Made by a program: the position numbers and the translations under genes. Shown piece after piece: positions 8,983 to 18,205 of a DNA stretch of 64,000 nt (within the stretch, counting starts at the first letter, position 1; each line of letters opens with the position of its first letter). The notes beneath the pieces were generated by a model that saw only the letters and a list, made by a program, of their open reading frames with translations, had not been told where the DNA came from and ran no database searches. Source of the stretch: RPRB01 sp035519675 (GTDB taxonomy: Bacteria > Myxococcota > Myxococcia > Myxococcales > Myxococcaceae). The stretch is from the NCBI GenBank assembly GCA_035519675.1, contig DATIWB010000102.1:1-64000 (forward strand), read 5' to 3'.

Positions 8983-9642
8983 CTAAGGATGTCCCGGATT
9001 GACCAGCGAGAGCCCGGCCGTCTCGGGCGCACCGCCGGCCACCTGCACCCGCCGGCCCTCCACCCGGAGCCGCCCTGCGGCCAGCAGCCCGAGCGCGAGC
9101 GGGAAGAGCCGGTGCTCCTGCTCCTGGATGCGCGTCTGCAGCGACTCCTCGGTGTCGCCATCCAGCACCGGCACCGCTGCCTGCGCGACGATGGGACCGG
9201 TGTCGGTGCCCTCGTCGACCAGGTGCACGGTGCAGCCGGTCACCTTCACCCCGTGCTCCAGCGCCTGTCGGTGCGCGTGCAGGCCGGGGAAGCTCGGAAG
9301 CAGGGCAGGGTGGACGTTCAGCACCCCGCCCGGGAAGGCCCGGAGGAACGTCGGGCCCACCAGCCGCATGAAGCCGGCGAGGCAGGCGATGGCACACCCG
9401 AACGGAGCGATGGTCTCCACCAGCGCCCGGTCGTAGGTGGCGCGGTCGGGGTACCCCTGGTGGGGCAGCACCCGCGTCGCCACCCCGGCCAGCGTCGCCC
9501 GCTCGAGCGCGCGCACCCCGGGAACGTTCGACACCACCACCGCGATGCGGGCCGGGTAGCCCGGAACCGAGGCGGCATCGAGCAGGGACTGGAGGTTGGT
9601 GCCCGACCCCGAGACGAGCACCGCGACGGGCGCGGCGCTCAC
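8983..9642 (-). CDS. purN: phosphoribosylglycinamide formyltransferase
   Basis: A 219-residue GAR transformylase, third step of de novo purine synthesis, transferring a formyl group from 10-formyltetrahydrofolate. The N-terminal VLVSGSGTNLQ binds the phosphoribosyl group. NVHPALLPSFPGLHAH carries the catalytic Asn and His, and DEGTDTGPI the catalytic Asp. The GTG start overlaps the purM stop by four bases (GTGA), so the two consecutive pathway enzymes are translationally coupled. An upstream in-frame ATG lies inside purM and is unlikely. Confidence 0.95.
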   Translation of the reverse strand: MSAAPVAVLVSGSGTNLQSLLDAASVPGYPARIAVVVSNVPGVRALERATLAGVATRVLPHQGYPDRATYDRALVETIAPFGCAIACLAGFMRLVGPTFLRAFPGGVLNVHPALLPSFPGLHAHRQALEHGVKVTGCTVHLVDEGTDTGPIVAQAAVPVLDGDTEESLQTRIQEQEHRLFPLALGLLAAGRLRVEGRRVQVAGGAPETAGLSLVNPGHP

Positions 9643-10673
9643 CGGACGACGACCGCCGTCGGCTCGCCGGTGGACGCTTCGATCCGGCCCACCGCCCACG
9701 CCGGCACGCCCCGCGCCGAGAGCAGCGCGATGGCCGGCTGCACCGCCGCCGCAGCCACCACCGCCACCATCCCCAGCCCCATGTTGAAGGTGGAGTCCAT
9801 CTCCGCGTCCGACACCCCGCCCAGCCGCTGCAGCCAGTCGAACACCGGCGGACGGGGCCAGGCCTTCGCCTCCAGCACCGCCCGCGTGCCGTCCGGGAGG
9901 CAGCGGGGCACGTTGCCCGGCAGGCCGCTCCCGGTCACGTGCGCCAGCCCCTTCACCTCCACTGCCTGCAGCAGGGCCAGCACGTCCTTCACGTAGATGC
10001 GCGTGGGCTCGAGCAGCACCTCGGAGACCGTCTTCCCCCCGAGCTCGGGTGGCCGCGCCTCGAGCGCCACCCGGGCATCCGACAGGATGCGGCGCACCAG
10101 GCTGAAGCCGTTGGAGTGCACGCCGGAGCTCCCCAGGCCCACCAGCATGTCCCCCGGCCGGATGCTCGCCCCGGTGAGGATGCGCGAGCGCTCCACGATT
10201 CCCACGCAGAAGCCGGCGAGGTCGTACTCGTTCCCGTGGGCCCCGGGGTGCTCCGCGGTCTCGCCCCCGAGCAAGGTGCAGCCGGCGCGGGCGCAGCCCT
10301 CGGCGATGCCCTTCACCACCTCGGTGGCCTGGTCCACGTCGAGCCGGCCGGTGGCGATGTAGTCCAGGAAGAAGAGCGGTTCGGCCCCGGAGGTCAGCAC
10401 GTCGTTGACGCTCATCGCCACCAGGTCGATGCCCACCGTGTCGTGCTTCCCGGCAGCCAGGGCGATCTTCAGCTTCGTTCCCACCCCGTCGGTGCCCGAC
10501 ACCAGCACCGGCTCCTTGTACTTGCCGGGAGGAATGGCGAAGAGCCCGCCGAAGCCACCCACCCCGGAGACCACCTCGGGGCGGAGGGTACGCGCGGCGA
10601 AGGGCTTGATGCGCTCCACCAGCGCGTCGCCTGCCTCGATGTCGACGCCCGCGTCCTTGTAGGTGAGTCCCAT
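9639..10673 (-). CDS. purM: phosphoribosylformylglycinamidine cyclo-ligase
   Basis: A 344-residue AIR synthetase, fifth step of purine synthesis, closing the imidazole ring with ATP. It starts MGLTYKDAGVDIEAGD, the typical PurM N-terminus, and contains VSGTDGVGTKL (about residues 60-70), LGGETAEHPG and the late GLGMV segment. The ATG at 10673 gives standard length; an in-frame extension to 10832 runs under the divergent cyclase promoter region and is rejected. First gene of the purM-purN transcript. Confidence 0.96.
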   Translation of the reverse strand: MGLTYKDAGVDIEAGDALVERIKPFAARTLRPEVVSGVGGFGGLFAIPPGKYKEPVLVSGTDGVGTKLKIALAAGKHDTVGIDLVAMSVNDVLTSGAEPLFFLDYIATGRLDVDQATEVVKGIAEGCARAGCTLLGGETAEHPGAHGNEYDLAGFCVGIVERSRILTGASIRPGDMLVGLGSSGVHSNGFSLVRRILSDARVALEARPPELGGKTVSEVLLEPTRIYVKDVLALLQAVEVKGLAHVTGSGLPGNVPRCLPDGTRAVLEAKAWPRPPVFDWLQRLGGVSDAEMDSTFNMGLGMVAVVAAAAVQPAIALLSARGVPAWAVGRIEASTGEPTAVVVR

Positions 10674-10726
10674 GAGCCCGCGCGCCCTTCTACGCGATCT
10701 GACCCACGCCGACGAGCGCCCTGCAC

Positions 10727-10757
10727 TTGCCCCGTGCCCCCCGCCCGGTCGTAGGCT
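10727..10757 (+). promoter_or_regulatory. weak candidate promoter for the CHASE2 cyclase
   Basis: TTGCCC at 10727-10732 and TAGGCT at 10752-10757 are separated by 19 bases in the 93-base gap between divergent purM and the cyclase gene. The -10 box resembles others in this window of the form TAGnnT. The spacing is long, so support is modest. Confidence 0.3.
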
Positions 10758-10766
10758 TGGAAACTC

Positions 10767-13055
10767 GTGCTCAGCCGTCGCCGCTACGAGCTGGTCGGCC
10801 TCGCCGTCGGCGTGGCCATGGCGCTGCTTCACTGGGCCACGGATGGACGGCAGGCGGGCGCCGGCACCGGCCCGCGGGCGGCGGTGCTCCGCATCCTCTC
10901 CGCGCTCGAGGGGCGCGCCTCAGACCTCCAGATCTGGGCGCGGGGCGTCCGGGCGCCGCACCCCGGCGTGGTGGTGGCGGCCATCGACGAGCACTCGGTG
11001 CAGCGCTACGGCCGCTGGCCCTGGAGCCGCGAGGTGCTCGCCCGCGCCGTCACCCGGCTGCACGAGGCGGGTCCGGCGGCCATCGGGCTGGACATCACCT
11101 TCACCGACGAGGACCAGGGCTCGGACGCCGCGGTGATGAGCGAGGCCGCCGAGGCGCTGGGCCACGCCCTGGGCGGGCTGCCCGAGTCCTCGCGCCTCGC
11201 CTTCAGCCCGGTGCTGGCCACCCTGAAGGCCCGGGCCTCGGCGACCGGTGACGCTGCGCTCGCCCGGGCCCTGGCCGACGCCCCGGAGGTGGTGCAGGGC
11301 GTGTCCGCCTACGGCAGCGGCGAGGCGCAGGACTACCTCGAGCAACGCGAGGTGGCCGAGGCGCTGCTCGGGCCCCGGATGCTGATCCGCTTCCCGGGCC
11401 CCTCCGGGAAGTCCTTCTTCGAGGTGCCGCTCGAGCGGAGCATCGCCGAGCGCTTCGTCTCCGCGCAGGTTCCGCTCCCGCGGCTGCTCCCGCCGGGCCA
11501 GCCGCTCGGCCACTTCAACGTCCTCCGCGACGACGACGGCGTGGTGCGGCTCACCCCGCCCTTCGTCCAGCTGGAGCATCCGCCGGGGCTGCTCCCCTCG
11601 CTCGAGCTGCAGACCGCGGCCACCGCGCTGGGGGCCACGGTGGAGCCGGTGTGGGACCCGGAGCTCGGGCAGCTGGTCGGGGCGCGGCTCCGGCGCGAGG
11701 GTCAGGCGCTGCGCACCGTCCCGCTCTCGCTCAAGCGGCCCCGGACCCGCATCGACTACCCCGGTCCGGCGGAGGTCTTCCACACCATCTCGCTGGCCGA
11801 CGTGGTGGATCGGAAGGTCCCGCCCGACGCGCTGCGGGGAAAGGTGGTGCTGGTCGGGGTGACGCTGGTCGGCCAGTACGACCAGGTGGTGACGCCCTTC
11901 CGGAATCTGGAGGCCGGCATCTACGCCCACGCGGCGATGCTCTCCAGCATCCTCTCCGGCCGGTTCCTGCAGCGCGGGACGGGGGCGGTGCTGGCCGAGC
12001 TGGCCTTCATCCTCGGGACCGGGCTCCTCCTGGGGCTGGTGCTGCCCCGCGCCTCGCCGTGGCTCAAGGCCGCCGTCCCGCTGGCGCTGGCGCTGGGATG
12101 GATGGCGGTGGTGCAGCTCGCGCTCCGCCGCGGGGTGGTGCTGGCCTCGGCGCTCCCGCTGGCCAACGTCTTCCTCGCCGCCTTCGCGGTGGTGTTCGTC
12201 GGCTACCTCGCCACCGACCGGGAGAAGATCCGGCTCCGGCGCACCTTCCGCTACTACGTCGCGGAGAGCGTGATGACCGAGATGCTCGACCACCCCGAGC
12301 TGTTGCGGCTCGGCGGGGAGAAGCGCGACTGCACCGTGCTCTTCAGCGACATCCGGGGATTCACCGCCCTCTCCGAGACCATGGCTCCCGAGGCGCTGGT
12401 GAAGTTCATCAACGGCTACCTCTCGCCCATGACCCGCATCGTGCTCGAGGAGGGGGGGACGCTGGACAAGTACATCGGCGACGCGCTGATGGCGTTCTGG
12501 GGCGCGCCGGTGCCGCAGGAGGACCACGCCCTGCGCGCCTGCCGGACCGCGCTGCGCTTCCTGGAGGAGCTGGAGCAGCTGCGCAAGCGCTGGAAGGCCG
12601 AGGGGCTGCCGGAGATCGAGATCGGCGTGGGAATCAACAGCGGGCCGATGGTGGTCGGGAACATGGGCTCGGACCTGCGCTTCGACTACACGGTGATGGG
12701 CGATGCGGTGAACATGGCCTCCCGGCTCGAGGGCGCCAACAAGCTCTTCCAGACCAGCATCATGGTGTCCGAGGAGACGTGGCGTCGCGTCGCCACGCAG
12801 GCCACCGGGCGCCGCCTGGGCTCGCTCCGGCTGCGCGGACGGTCCGAGCCGGTGCGGGTCTGGGAGCTGATCGCGCTCCGCTCTCCCACCGCGGAGGAGC
12901 AGGCCTCCATCGCCCAGTTCGAGGCGGCGGTGGATGCCCTCGCCGCCCGCCGGGTCCAGGAGGCCGAGACCGGCTTCCAGGCGGTGCTCGCCGCGCGCCC
13001 GGACGACCGCGTCGCGCGCCGGTACCTGTCGGAGGCGCGGACCTCGGCGGTGTAG
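10767..13055 (+). CDS. CHASE2-domain adenylate cyclase (class III)
   Basis: A 762-residue membrane sensor cyclase that should make cAMP from ATP. After an N-terminal membrane helix comes a periplasmic CHASE2 domain (about residues 30-370), then hydrophobic segments around 385-475, then a class III catalytic domain (about 520-690). Catalytic features are canonical: metal Asp528 in LFSDIRGF, Lys568 and metal Asp572 in DKYIGDALMAFWG, Thr642 in YTVMGD, and Asn649 and Arg653 in VNMASRLEG. Lys568 with Thr642 favours ATP over GTP. A C-terminal stretch after 700 may form a small helical repeat. The start is GTG at 10767. A cyclic-nucleotide-binding regulator and a phosphodiesterase follow. Confidence 0.92.
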   Translation: MLSRRRYELVGLAVGVAMALLHWATDGRQAGAGTGPRAAVLRILSALEGRASDLQIWARGVRAPHPGVVVAAIDEHSVQRYGRWPWSREVLARAVTRLHEAGPAAIGLDITFTDEDQGSDAAVMSEAAEALGHALGGLPESSRLAFSPVLATLKARASATGDAALARALADAPEVVQGVSAYGSGEAQDYLEQREVAEALLGPRMLIRFPGPSGKSFFEVPLERSIAERFVSAQVPLPRLLPPGQPLGHFNVLRDDDGVVRLTPPFVQLEHPPGLLPSLELQTAATALGATVEPVWDPELGQLVGARLRREGQALRTVPLSLKRPRTRIDYPGPAEVFHTISLADVVDRKVPPDALRGKVVLVGVTLVGQYDQVVTPFRNLEAGIYAHAAMLSSILSGRFLQRGTGAVLAELAFILGTGLLLGLVLPRASPWLKAAVPLALALGWMAVVQLALRRGVVLASALPLANVFLAAFAVVFVGYLATDREKIRLRRTFRYYVAESVMTEMLDHPELLRLGGEKRDCTVLFSDIRGFTALSETMAPEALVKFINGYLSPMTRIVLEEGGTLDKYIGDALMAFWGAPVPQEDHALRACRTALRFLEELEQLRKRWKAEGLPEIEIGVGINSGPMVVGNMGSDLRFDYTVMGDAVNMASRLEGANKLFQTSIMVSEETWRRVATQATGRRLGSLRLRGRSEPVRVWELIALRSPTAEEQASIAQFEAAVDALAARRVQEAETGFQAVLAARPDDRVARRYLSEARTSAV

Positions 13056-13144
13056 GGCGCGCTCTTCCAGCCCTGTCGCACGCCCAGGAAAGTTGCGCCC
13101 CCCGATGCCAGTTGATTGACTTCTCCCGCGACGCACCCGCCGAC

Positions 13145-13798
13145 ATGCCCACTGCCGAAGACACGCTCTTCCAGCGGTTCGGGAAGGAGTTTCCCAAGGG
13201 AACCGTGCTCTTCCACGAGGGCGAGACCGGCAAGGAGATGTTCGTCCTCCAGGCGGGCAAGGTGGTCATCACCAGGACCGTCCGCGACACGGTGAAGACC
13301 CTGGCCACGCTCGGGCCGGGCGAGTTCTTCGGCGAGATGGCGCTGATCTCCAACAAGCCGAGGAACGCCACCGCCACGGTGGAGGAGCCGGCGCGGCTCC
13401 TGGTCATCGACCCCAAGACCTTCGAGGGGATGATCCGCGGCAACTCGGAGATCGCCGTCCGGATGATCAAGAAGCTCGCCGAGCGGCTCGACGAGGCGGA
13501 TGCGCAGATCGAGAACCTCCTTCTGGCCGATCCCGGCAGCCGGGTGGTCCACCAGGTCCTCCACGCCTGCCAGAGCCGCGGCCAGCCGATGGAGGAGGGC
13601 GTGGAGATCGACCTCAACGTCCGCGAGCTGCCCCGGCTGACCGGGGTGGGCGAGCCCGGAATCCGGGCCGAGCTGGCCCGCATGGAGCGGAGCGGGCTGG
13701 TGGAGCGCAGCGGCGACCGGCTCCTGGTCCGGGACCCCGCTCGGCTGCAGGACTACCTCCACTTCCTGGCGCTCCGCTGGAAGTTCGGGGAGCCATGA
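13145..13798 (+). CDS. CRP/FNR-family cyclic-nucleotide-binding regulator
   Basis: A 217-residue protein with an N-terminal cyclic-nucleotide-binding domain (about residues 8-115), a long helix, and a C-terminal winged helix (about 145-205; LNVRELPRLTGVGEPGIR is the recognition region). The phosphate-binding cassette GEFFGEMALISNKPRNATA keeps the Glu (64) and Arg (73) that contact the ribose and phosphate of cAMP, so real ligand binding is expected. It sits 89 bases after the cyclase and overlaps the phosphodiesterase gene by four bases (ATGA). It is probably a transcription factor responding to the nucleotide made next door. No clear ribosome-binding site precedes the ATG. Confidence 0.9.
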   Translation: MPTAEDTLFQRFGKEFPKGTVLFHEGETGKEMFVLQAGKVVITRTVRDTVKTLATLGPGEFFGEMALISNKPRNATATVEEPARLLVIDPKTFEGMIRGNSEIAVRMIKKLAERLDEADAQIENLLLADPGSRVVHQVLHACQSRGQPMEEGVEIDLNVRELPRLTGVGEPGIRAELARMERSGLVERSGDRLLVRDPARLQDYLHFLALRWKFGEP

Positions 13799-14550
13799 AG
13801 CTCCGCGTCCTCGGCTGCCACGGTGGTGAGCTCCCCGGCTGCCGGAGCACCTGCTTCCTGGTGGATGGCTCGCTGGCCCTCGATGCCGGGGCGCTGACCG
13901 CCTCGCTCGACCTGCCCGCCCTGGCCAGCGTGGACCACATCGTCCTCACCCACAGCCATTTCGACCACGTGAAGGACTTGCCGCTCCTCTCCGACCTGGT
14001 GGTCGGCTGGCGGAAGACCCCGATCACCATCTGGGCCAGCCACACCTGCACCCAGACCTTGCGCGACAACCTGTTCAACGGCGCGCTCTGGCCGGACTTC
14101 ACCCGCATCCCCTCCGCCGAGGAGCCGGTGTTCCAGCTCCGGAGCTTCGCGCCCGGGGAGACGTTCCAGGCCGGGCCGTACACCGTGCGCTCGGTGCTGG
14201 TGAGCCACCCGGTCGAGTCCTGCGGCTTCGTGGTGCAGCGCAACGGGATCGCCCTGGCGATCAGCGGCGACACCGGGCCCACCCACCAGCTCTGGGAGGT
14301 GCTGAACCAGACGCCCAACCTCCGGGCGCTGCTGCTCGAGACCAGCTTCCCGGACGAGCTTCAAGATCTGGCCGACATCTCCGGCCACCTCACCCCGAGG
14401 ACGCTCCGCACCGAGCTGCGGAAGTTCCGGCGGAACGGGACCGACGTGCTCCTCTACCACCTCAAGCCGGCGTTCGTGGCCGAGCTGAAGCGCCAGGTGG
14501 CTGGGCTCCCGGTGAAGGTCCTGGAGCTGGGCCAGAGCTTCGAGTTCTGA
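13795..14550 (+). CDS. metallo-beta-lactamase-fold 3',5'-cyclic-nucleotide phosphodiesterase (class II-like)
   Basis: A 251-residue MBL-fold hydrolase. Metal ligands expected of the fold are visible: HSHFDH (His53, His55, Asp57, His58), His138 in VSHPV, Asp159 in SGDTG and His222 near the end. The motif SGHLTP (196-201) is characteristic of class II cyclic-nucleotide phosphodiesterases, so hydrolysis of cAMP to AMP is the best guess. The ATG overlaps the stop of the regulator gene, giving a cyclase, sensor and phosphodiesterase order. Another MBL hydrolase role (for example RNase Z-like) is less likely because of that motif and the context. Confidence 0.85.
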   Translation: MKLRVLGCHGGELPGCRSTCFLVDGSLALDAGALTASLDLPALASVDHIVLTHSHFDHVKDLPLLSDLVVGWRKTPITIWASHTCTQTLRDNLFNGALWPDFTRIPSAEEPVFQLRSFAPGETFQAGPYTVRSVLVSHPVESCGFVVQRNGIALAISGDTGPTHQLWEVLNQTPNLRALLLETSFPDELQDLADISGHLTPRTLRTELRKFRRNGTDVLLYHLKPAFVAELKRQVAGLPVKVLELGQSFEF

Positions 14551-14648
14551 GGAGGTGACGGGATCTCCGGCAACGGGCCGGGGTCTTTCGCCACGGGATG
14601 GGAAGTATTGACGCCGCCCGGGGCCTCCGTTACGCCGGGTGCCCTTCG

Positions 14649-15512
14649 ATGGCGACCTGGTTCAACAAGAAGCCGCGCATCGCCCCGGTCAAGCCCGAGG
14701 AGGTGGACACACTCCGGCAGCAGCCCTCCCGGATGCAGGGGCTATGGGCCAAGTGCGAGGAGTGCGACGAGATCCTCTACCGGGCGGAGATCGAGAAGAA
14801 CTTCAACGTCTGCACGCTCTGCGGCCATCACATGCCCTGGCCGGCGCGGGCGCGGCTGCAGGCCGTCCTCGACGAAGGGACGTTCGATGAGGCGGACCGG
14901 GAGCTCGAGCCCACCGACCCACTCGGCTTCACCGACAGCAAGCGGTACCGGGATCGACTGCGGGTCACCCGCCGCGCGCTGAACGAGAACGACGCCTTCG
15001 TGGGCGGCATGGGCCGGATCGAGGGCCACCCGGTCTCGGTCGGGGCGTTCGTCTTCGAGTTCATGGGCGGATCGATGGGCTCGGTGGTGGGAGAGAAGGT
15101 GACCCGGCTGTTCGAGCGCGCCACCGAGCGCCGCTGTGCGGCGGTGGTATTCAGCGCCTCCGGGGGGGCGCGGATGCAGGAGGGCATCTTCTCGCTGATG
15201 CAGATGGCCAAGACCTCGGCGGCGATCGCCCGCTTCCGCGAGGTCAAGAGGCCCTACGTCTCGGTGATGCTTCACCCCACCACCGGCGGGGTCGCGGCGA
15301 GCTTCGCCTGGCTGGGCGACGTCATCCTCGCCGAGCCCAAGGCGCTGATCGGCTTCGCCGGTCCCCGGGTCATCGAGCAGACCATCCGCCAGAAGCTCCC
15401 CGACGGATTCCAGCGCTCGGAGTTCCTGCTCGAGCACGGGATGGTGGACGCCATCGTCCCGCGCAAGGAGCTCCGGGCGAAGCTGGGTTCGCTGCTGGGC
15501 CTGATGGGCTGA
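14649..15512 (+). CDS. accD: acetyl-CoA carboxylase carboxyltransferase subunit beta
   Basis: A 287-residue beta subunit of the acetyl-CoA carboxylase carboxyltransferase, which transfers CO2 from carboxybiotin to acetyl-CoA in fatty-acid synthesis. The N-terminal zinc ribbon is CxxC-x15-CxxC (Cys36, 39, 55, 58). The crotonase-fold core contains FMGGSMGSVVGEK, SASGGARMQEG and HPTTGGVAASFA. MATWFNKKP is a typical AccD start; an upstream ATG at 14598 is rejected. folC follows after a one-base gap, an arrangement also known in other proteobacteria. Confidence 0.96.
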   Translation: MATWFNKKPRIAPVKPEEVDTLRQQPSRMQGLWAKCEECDEILYRAEIEKNFNVCTLCGHHMPWPARARLQAVLDEGTFDEADRELEPTDPLGFTDSKRYRDRLRVTRRALNENDAFVGGMGRIEGHPVSVGAFVFEFMGGSMGSVVGEKVTRLFERATERRCAAVVFSASGGARMQEGIFSLMQMAKTSAAIARFREVKRPYVSVMLHPTTGGVAASFAWLGDVILAEPKALIGFAGPRVIEQTIRQKLPDGFQRSEFLLEHGMVDAIVPRKELRAKLGSLLGLMG

Positions 15513-15513
15513 G

Positions 15514-16791
15514 ATGGACACCCCGCGGACGGCCGAGGAGGGGCTCCAGTTCCTCGCCTGCCGCTCGCCGTCGACGGTGGTGCTCGGGCTGGAGCGCATG
15601 CACCAGGCGCTCGAGGAGCTGGGCCATCCGGAGCTGCGGCTCAGGTCGATCCAGGTCTCGGGCACCAACGGGAAGGGGAGCACCTGCGCCTTCCTCGAGG
15701 CCATGCTCCGCGCCGCCGGACACCGGATCGGGCTCTACACCTCACCGCACCTGATCCGGGTGAACGAGCGCTTCGTGGTGGGCGGGGTGGCGATCGACGA
15801 CCAGGCGCTCGGAGTGCGCGTCGTCGAGGTGCTGCGCAAGTCGCCCGCGGCCGCGGAGGCGACGTACTTCGAGCTCGGGACGCTGGTGGCGCTGGAGCAC
15901 TTCGTCCGCGAGGGGGTGGACGTGGCGGTGCTCGAGGTCGGCCTCGGTGGACGCCTCGATGCGACCACCGCCGCGCGCCCCCGGCTCACCGCGCTCACCC
16001 GGGTGGGGATGGATCACATGGAGTTCCTCGGCGACAGCCTGGAGGCCATCGCCCGGGAGAAGGCGGCCATCTTCCGCAAGGGCGTGCCGGGGGTGGTGGG
16101 CGAGCAGCGGCCGGAAGCGCTGGCCGCCATCCAGACCTGCGCCTCCTGGGTGGGCGCGCCGCTGTCGGTGGAGGGCCGCGACTTCTCCCTCGACGGCCTC
16201 GGCCGGTACCGCGGGCCGGACCTCGCCCTGGACGGGCTTGCGCTCGGGCTGCACGGCGAGCACCAGCACCACAACGCCGCGGTGGCCATCACCTGCGCTG
16301 TCTTGCTCTCGCGGCAGGGTCTGGCGGTGGGTCCCGAGGCGATCCGCACCGGGCTGCAGCGCACGCGCTGGCCTGGGCGGCTGGAGCAGGTCGCCGGTCA
16401 TCCCCCGCTCCTCCTCGACGGAGCGCACAACGAGGACGGCGTGGCGGCGCTGGTGGCCGCGCTCGATGCCCCGCCCTACGCCGGGCGCCCGATGCACCTC
16501 GTCTTCGGGGTGGTCTCGGACAAGCGGGTCGAGCCGATGCTCGGCGCGCTCTTGCCCCGGTGCGCCTCGGCGAGCCTGACCGGGGTGCCCACCCCCCGGA
16601 GCCTCGACCCGGCCGGGTACCTCGCCGTGGCCCGCACCCTCTGCCCCGTGGTGGACGTCGCCCCCTCGCCCGAGGAGGCCCTCGCCCGGGCGCGCGTGCG
16701 GGCCGGTCCGGACGGGTGGGTGCTGGTTGCAGGCTCGCTGTACCTGGTGGGCGCGGTGAAGGCCCTCCTGGAATCCACCCCGGCAGGGTGA
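15514..16791 (+). CDS. folC: bifunctional folylpolyglutamate/dihydrofolate synthase
   Basis: A 425-residue Mur-ligase-family enzyme that joins glutamate to dihydropteroate or to folates using ATP. The P-loop GTNGKGST is at residues 50-57, followed by TSPHLIRVNERF, typical of FolC. The central EVGLGGRLDAT and GMDHMEFLG segments and the C-terminal LLLDGAHNEDG also match. Length is normal. It is one base downstream of accD and probably cotranscribed with it. Confidence 0.95.
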   Translation: MDTPRTAEEGLQFLACRSPSTVVLGLERMHQALEELGHPELRLRSIQVSGTNGKGSTCAFLEAMLRAAGHRIGLYTSPHLIRVNERFVVGGVAIDDQALGVRVVEVLRKSPAAAEATYFELGTLVALEHFVREGVDVAVLEVGLGGRLDATTAARPRLTALTRVGMDHMEFLGDSLEAIAREKAAIFRKGVPGVVGEQRPEALAAIQTCASWVGAPLSVEGRDFSLDGLGRYRGPDLALDGLALGLHGEHQHHNAAVAITCAVLLSRQGLAVGPEAIRTGLQRTRWPGRLEQVAGHPPLLLDGAHNEDGVAALVAALDAPPYAGRPMHLVFGVVSDKRVEPMLGALLPRCASASLTGVPTPRSLDPAGYLAVARTLCPVVDVAPSPEEALARARVRAGPDGWVLVAGSLYLVGAVKALLESTPAG

Positions 16792-16817
16792 GTGGACGCG
16801 GGGGGCACGCATCGCGC

Positions 16818-16846
16818 TTGGCGCGGCGCAGCACCGACCCTAGAGT
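16818..16846 (+). promoter_or_regulatory. candidate sigma-70-type promoter for the lipase gene
   Basis: TTGGCG at 16818-16823 and TAGAGT at 16841-16846 are separated by exactly 17 bases and lie 11 bases before the ATG of the lipase. The pair matches the TAGnnT -10 form seen upstream of other genes here. Purely sequence-based. Confidence 0.45.
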
Positions 16847-16856
16847 CAACGTCCGG

Positions 16857-18122
16857 ATGCGTCTGCCCCGAACGCACGTTCCCATCGTCCCGCCCACGGT
16901 CGACGAGGTGGCGTTCCGGGACCTGTACCGAAAGACCGAGTACGCCGTGGAGACGTCCGACGGCTGGACGCTGGTCGTCACCCGGTATGAGCCCGCGCCG
17001 CAGCCCTTCCACCAGCCGTTGCTCGGCGAGCCGCTGCTGCTGGTGCACGGCTTCTCGCAGAACCGTCACACCTGGACGAGCGGCGAGTTCGTCAAGAACC
17101 TGCTGTACTTTGGCCTGGACATCCACGTGGTCGAGCTGCGGGGGCACGGCAAGAGCAGCCAGCGGCTCCAGCGCGAGCGCTCGGAGCTGACCGGGCGGCC
17201 GCTTCCTCCGGACCTCGACTACGGATGGGACCTCGACAGCTACCTGCTGCACGACCTTCCGGCGACGGTGGCTGCGGTGAAGGAGAGGACGGGGCGGCGT
17301 CGGATCTTCTACTGCGGACACTCCATGGGCGGGATGCTCGGCTACGGGTACGCCGGGCTCCACGACGACCTGGAGGGGCTGGTGACCATCGGGGCTCCGG
17401 CGGACCTCGGTCGGGGCTTCCTCCTGCTGCGGCTCCTCGCCCTCACCGCACCGCTCACCGGCGTGCTCATCGATGCGGGGGTGGCGGCGGTCAACGTCCA
17501 GCGGCGGATGCTCGCGCTCGGCCGGCTGCTCCGGGCGCGTGCCGCGGACCTCGCGCGGCTGCCCGCAGGAGACGAGCTCGAGCCCGTCGTCGAGGCGCTG
17601 GTCCGGTACAACTACGTCCCGGTCGACGAGTGGCTGAAGTGGCTGGAGAAGCTCATCGCCCGGGCCGAGGTGCACCCGGTCTACGACGCGCTCGCCCGGC
17701 GGGTGAACTGGCTCAGCAACCCCAGCCGGGTGAGCGGGGCGGACATCCGCTGGCTCCTTCGCGAGGGTGGCGAGCGCGAGCCGCGGAAGGTGCTCGAGCA
17801 GTTCACCAAGTGGATCCGCCGCGGCGAGCTGACCTGCTACCGGACCGGCTACGATTACAAGCAGGGCTTCGCCAACATCTGCATCCCGATGGCCATCATC
17901 TTCGGGGACATGGATCCGCTCGCCTCGGTCGAGTCGACGCGGAGCGTGTACCGCGCGGCCCGGAGCGAGTACCTCCTCTGGCGGCCGGTGAAGGGCAACA
18001 GCCACATCGAGCTGACGATGGGGCACGACATCCGGCAGATCTGCTACGACGTGAAGAATCTGGTGGAGTACGCGCGCACGCACCGGACGCGCGGCCCGTC
18101 GCTCCCTCGGCTGCAGCCCTGA
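16857..18122 (+). CDS. alpha/beta-hydrolase, lipase-like
   Basis: A 421-residue alpha/beta-hydrolase. The oxyanion-hole LLVHGFSQN is at residues 61-69 and the nucleophile elbow GHSMGG at 154-159 (Ser156). FGDMDPLA and GNSHIEL near the end supply the acid and the histidine of the triad. The N-terminal pattern (VETSDGWTLVVTRYEP) resembles acid/lysosomal-type lipases. There is no signal peptide, so it may be cytoplasmic or membrane-associated. Substrate unknown; neighbouring fatty-acid genes make a lipid ester plausible. The ATG follows a candidate promoter closely. Confidence 0.85.
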   Translation: MRLPRTHVPIVPPTVDEVAFRDLYRKTEYAVETSDGWTLVVTRYEPAPQPFHQPLLGEPLLLVHGFSQNRHTWTSGEFVKNLLYFGLDIHVVELRGHGKSSQRLQRERSELTGRPLPPDLDYGWDLDSYLLHDLPATVAAVKERTGRRRIFYCGHSMGGMLGYGYAGLHDDLEGLVTIGAPADLGRGFLLLRLLALTAPLTGVLIDAGVAAVNVQRRMLALGRLLRARAADLARLPAGDELEPVVEALVRYNYVPVDEWLKWLEKLIARAEVHPVYDALARRVNWLSNPSRVSGADIRWLLREGGEREPRKVLEQFTKWIRRGELTCYRTGYDYKQGFANICIPMAIIFGDMDPLASVESTRSVYRAARSEYLLWRPVKGNSHIELTMGHDIRQICYDVKNLVEYARTHRTRGPSLPRLQP

Positions 18123-18166
18123 TCGCCGATGAGCCAACTGTAGGTGTGCGTCGTCCCGGGGGTTCT

Positions 18167-18196
18167 TTGGACCGACCGGGTCGGCGGGGCTAGCAT
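18167..18196 (+). promoter_or_regulatory. candidate promoter for the AMIN-domain gene
   Basis: TTGGAC at 18167-18172 and TAGCAT at 18191-18196, spacer 18 bases, end 10 bases before the GTG start of the AMIN-domain protein. No other signal is seen in the 83-base gap. Confidence 0.45.
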
Positions 18197-18205
18197 CTCG
18201 CCCTC

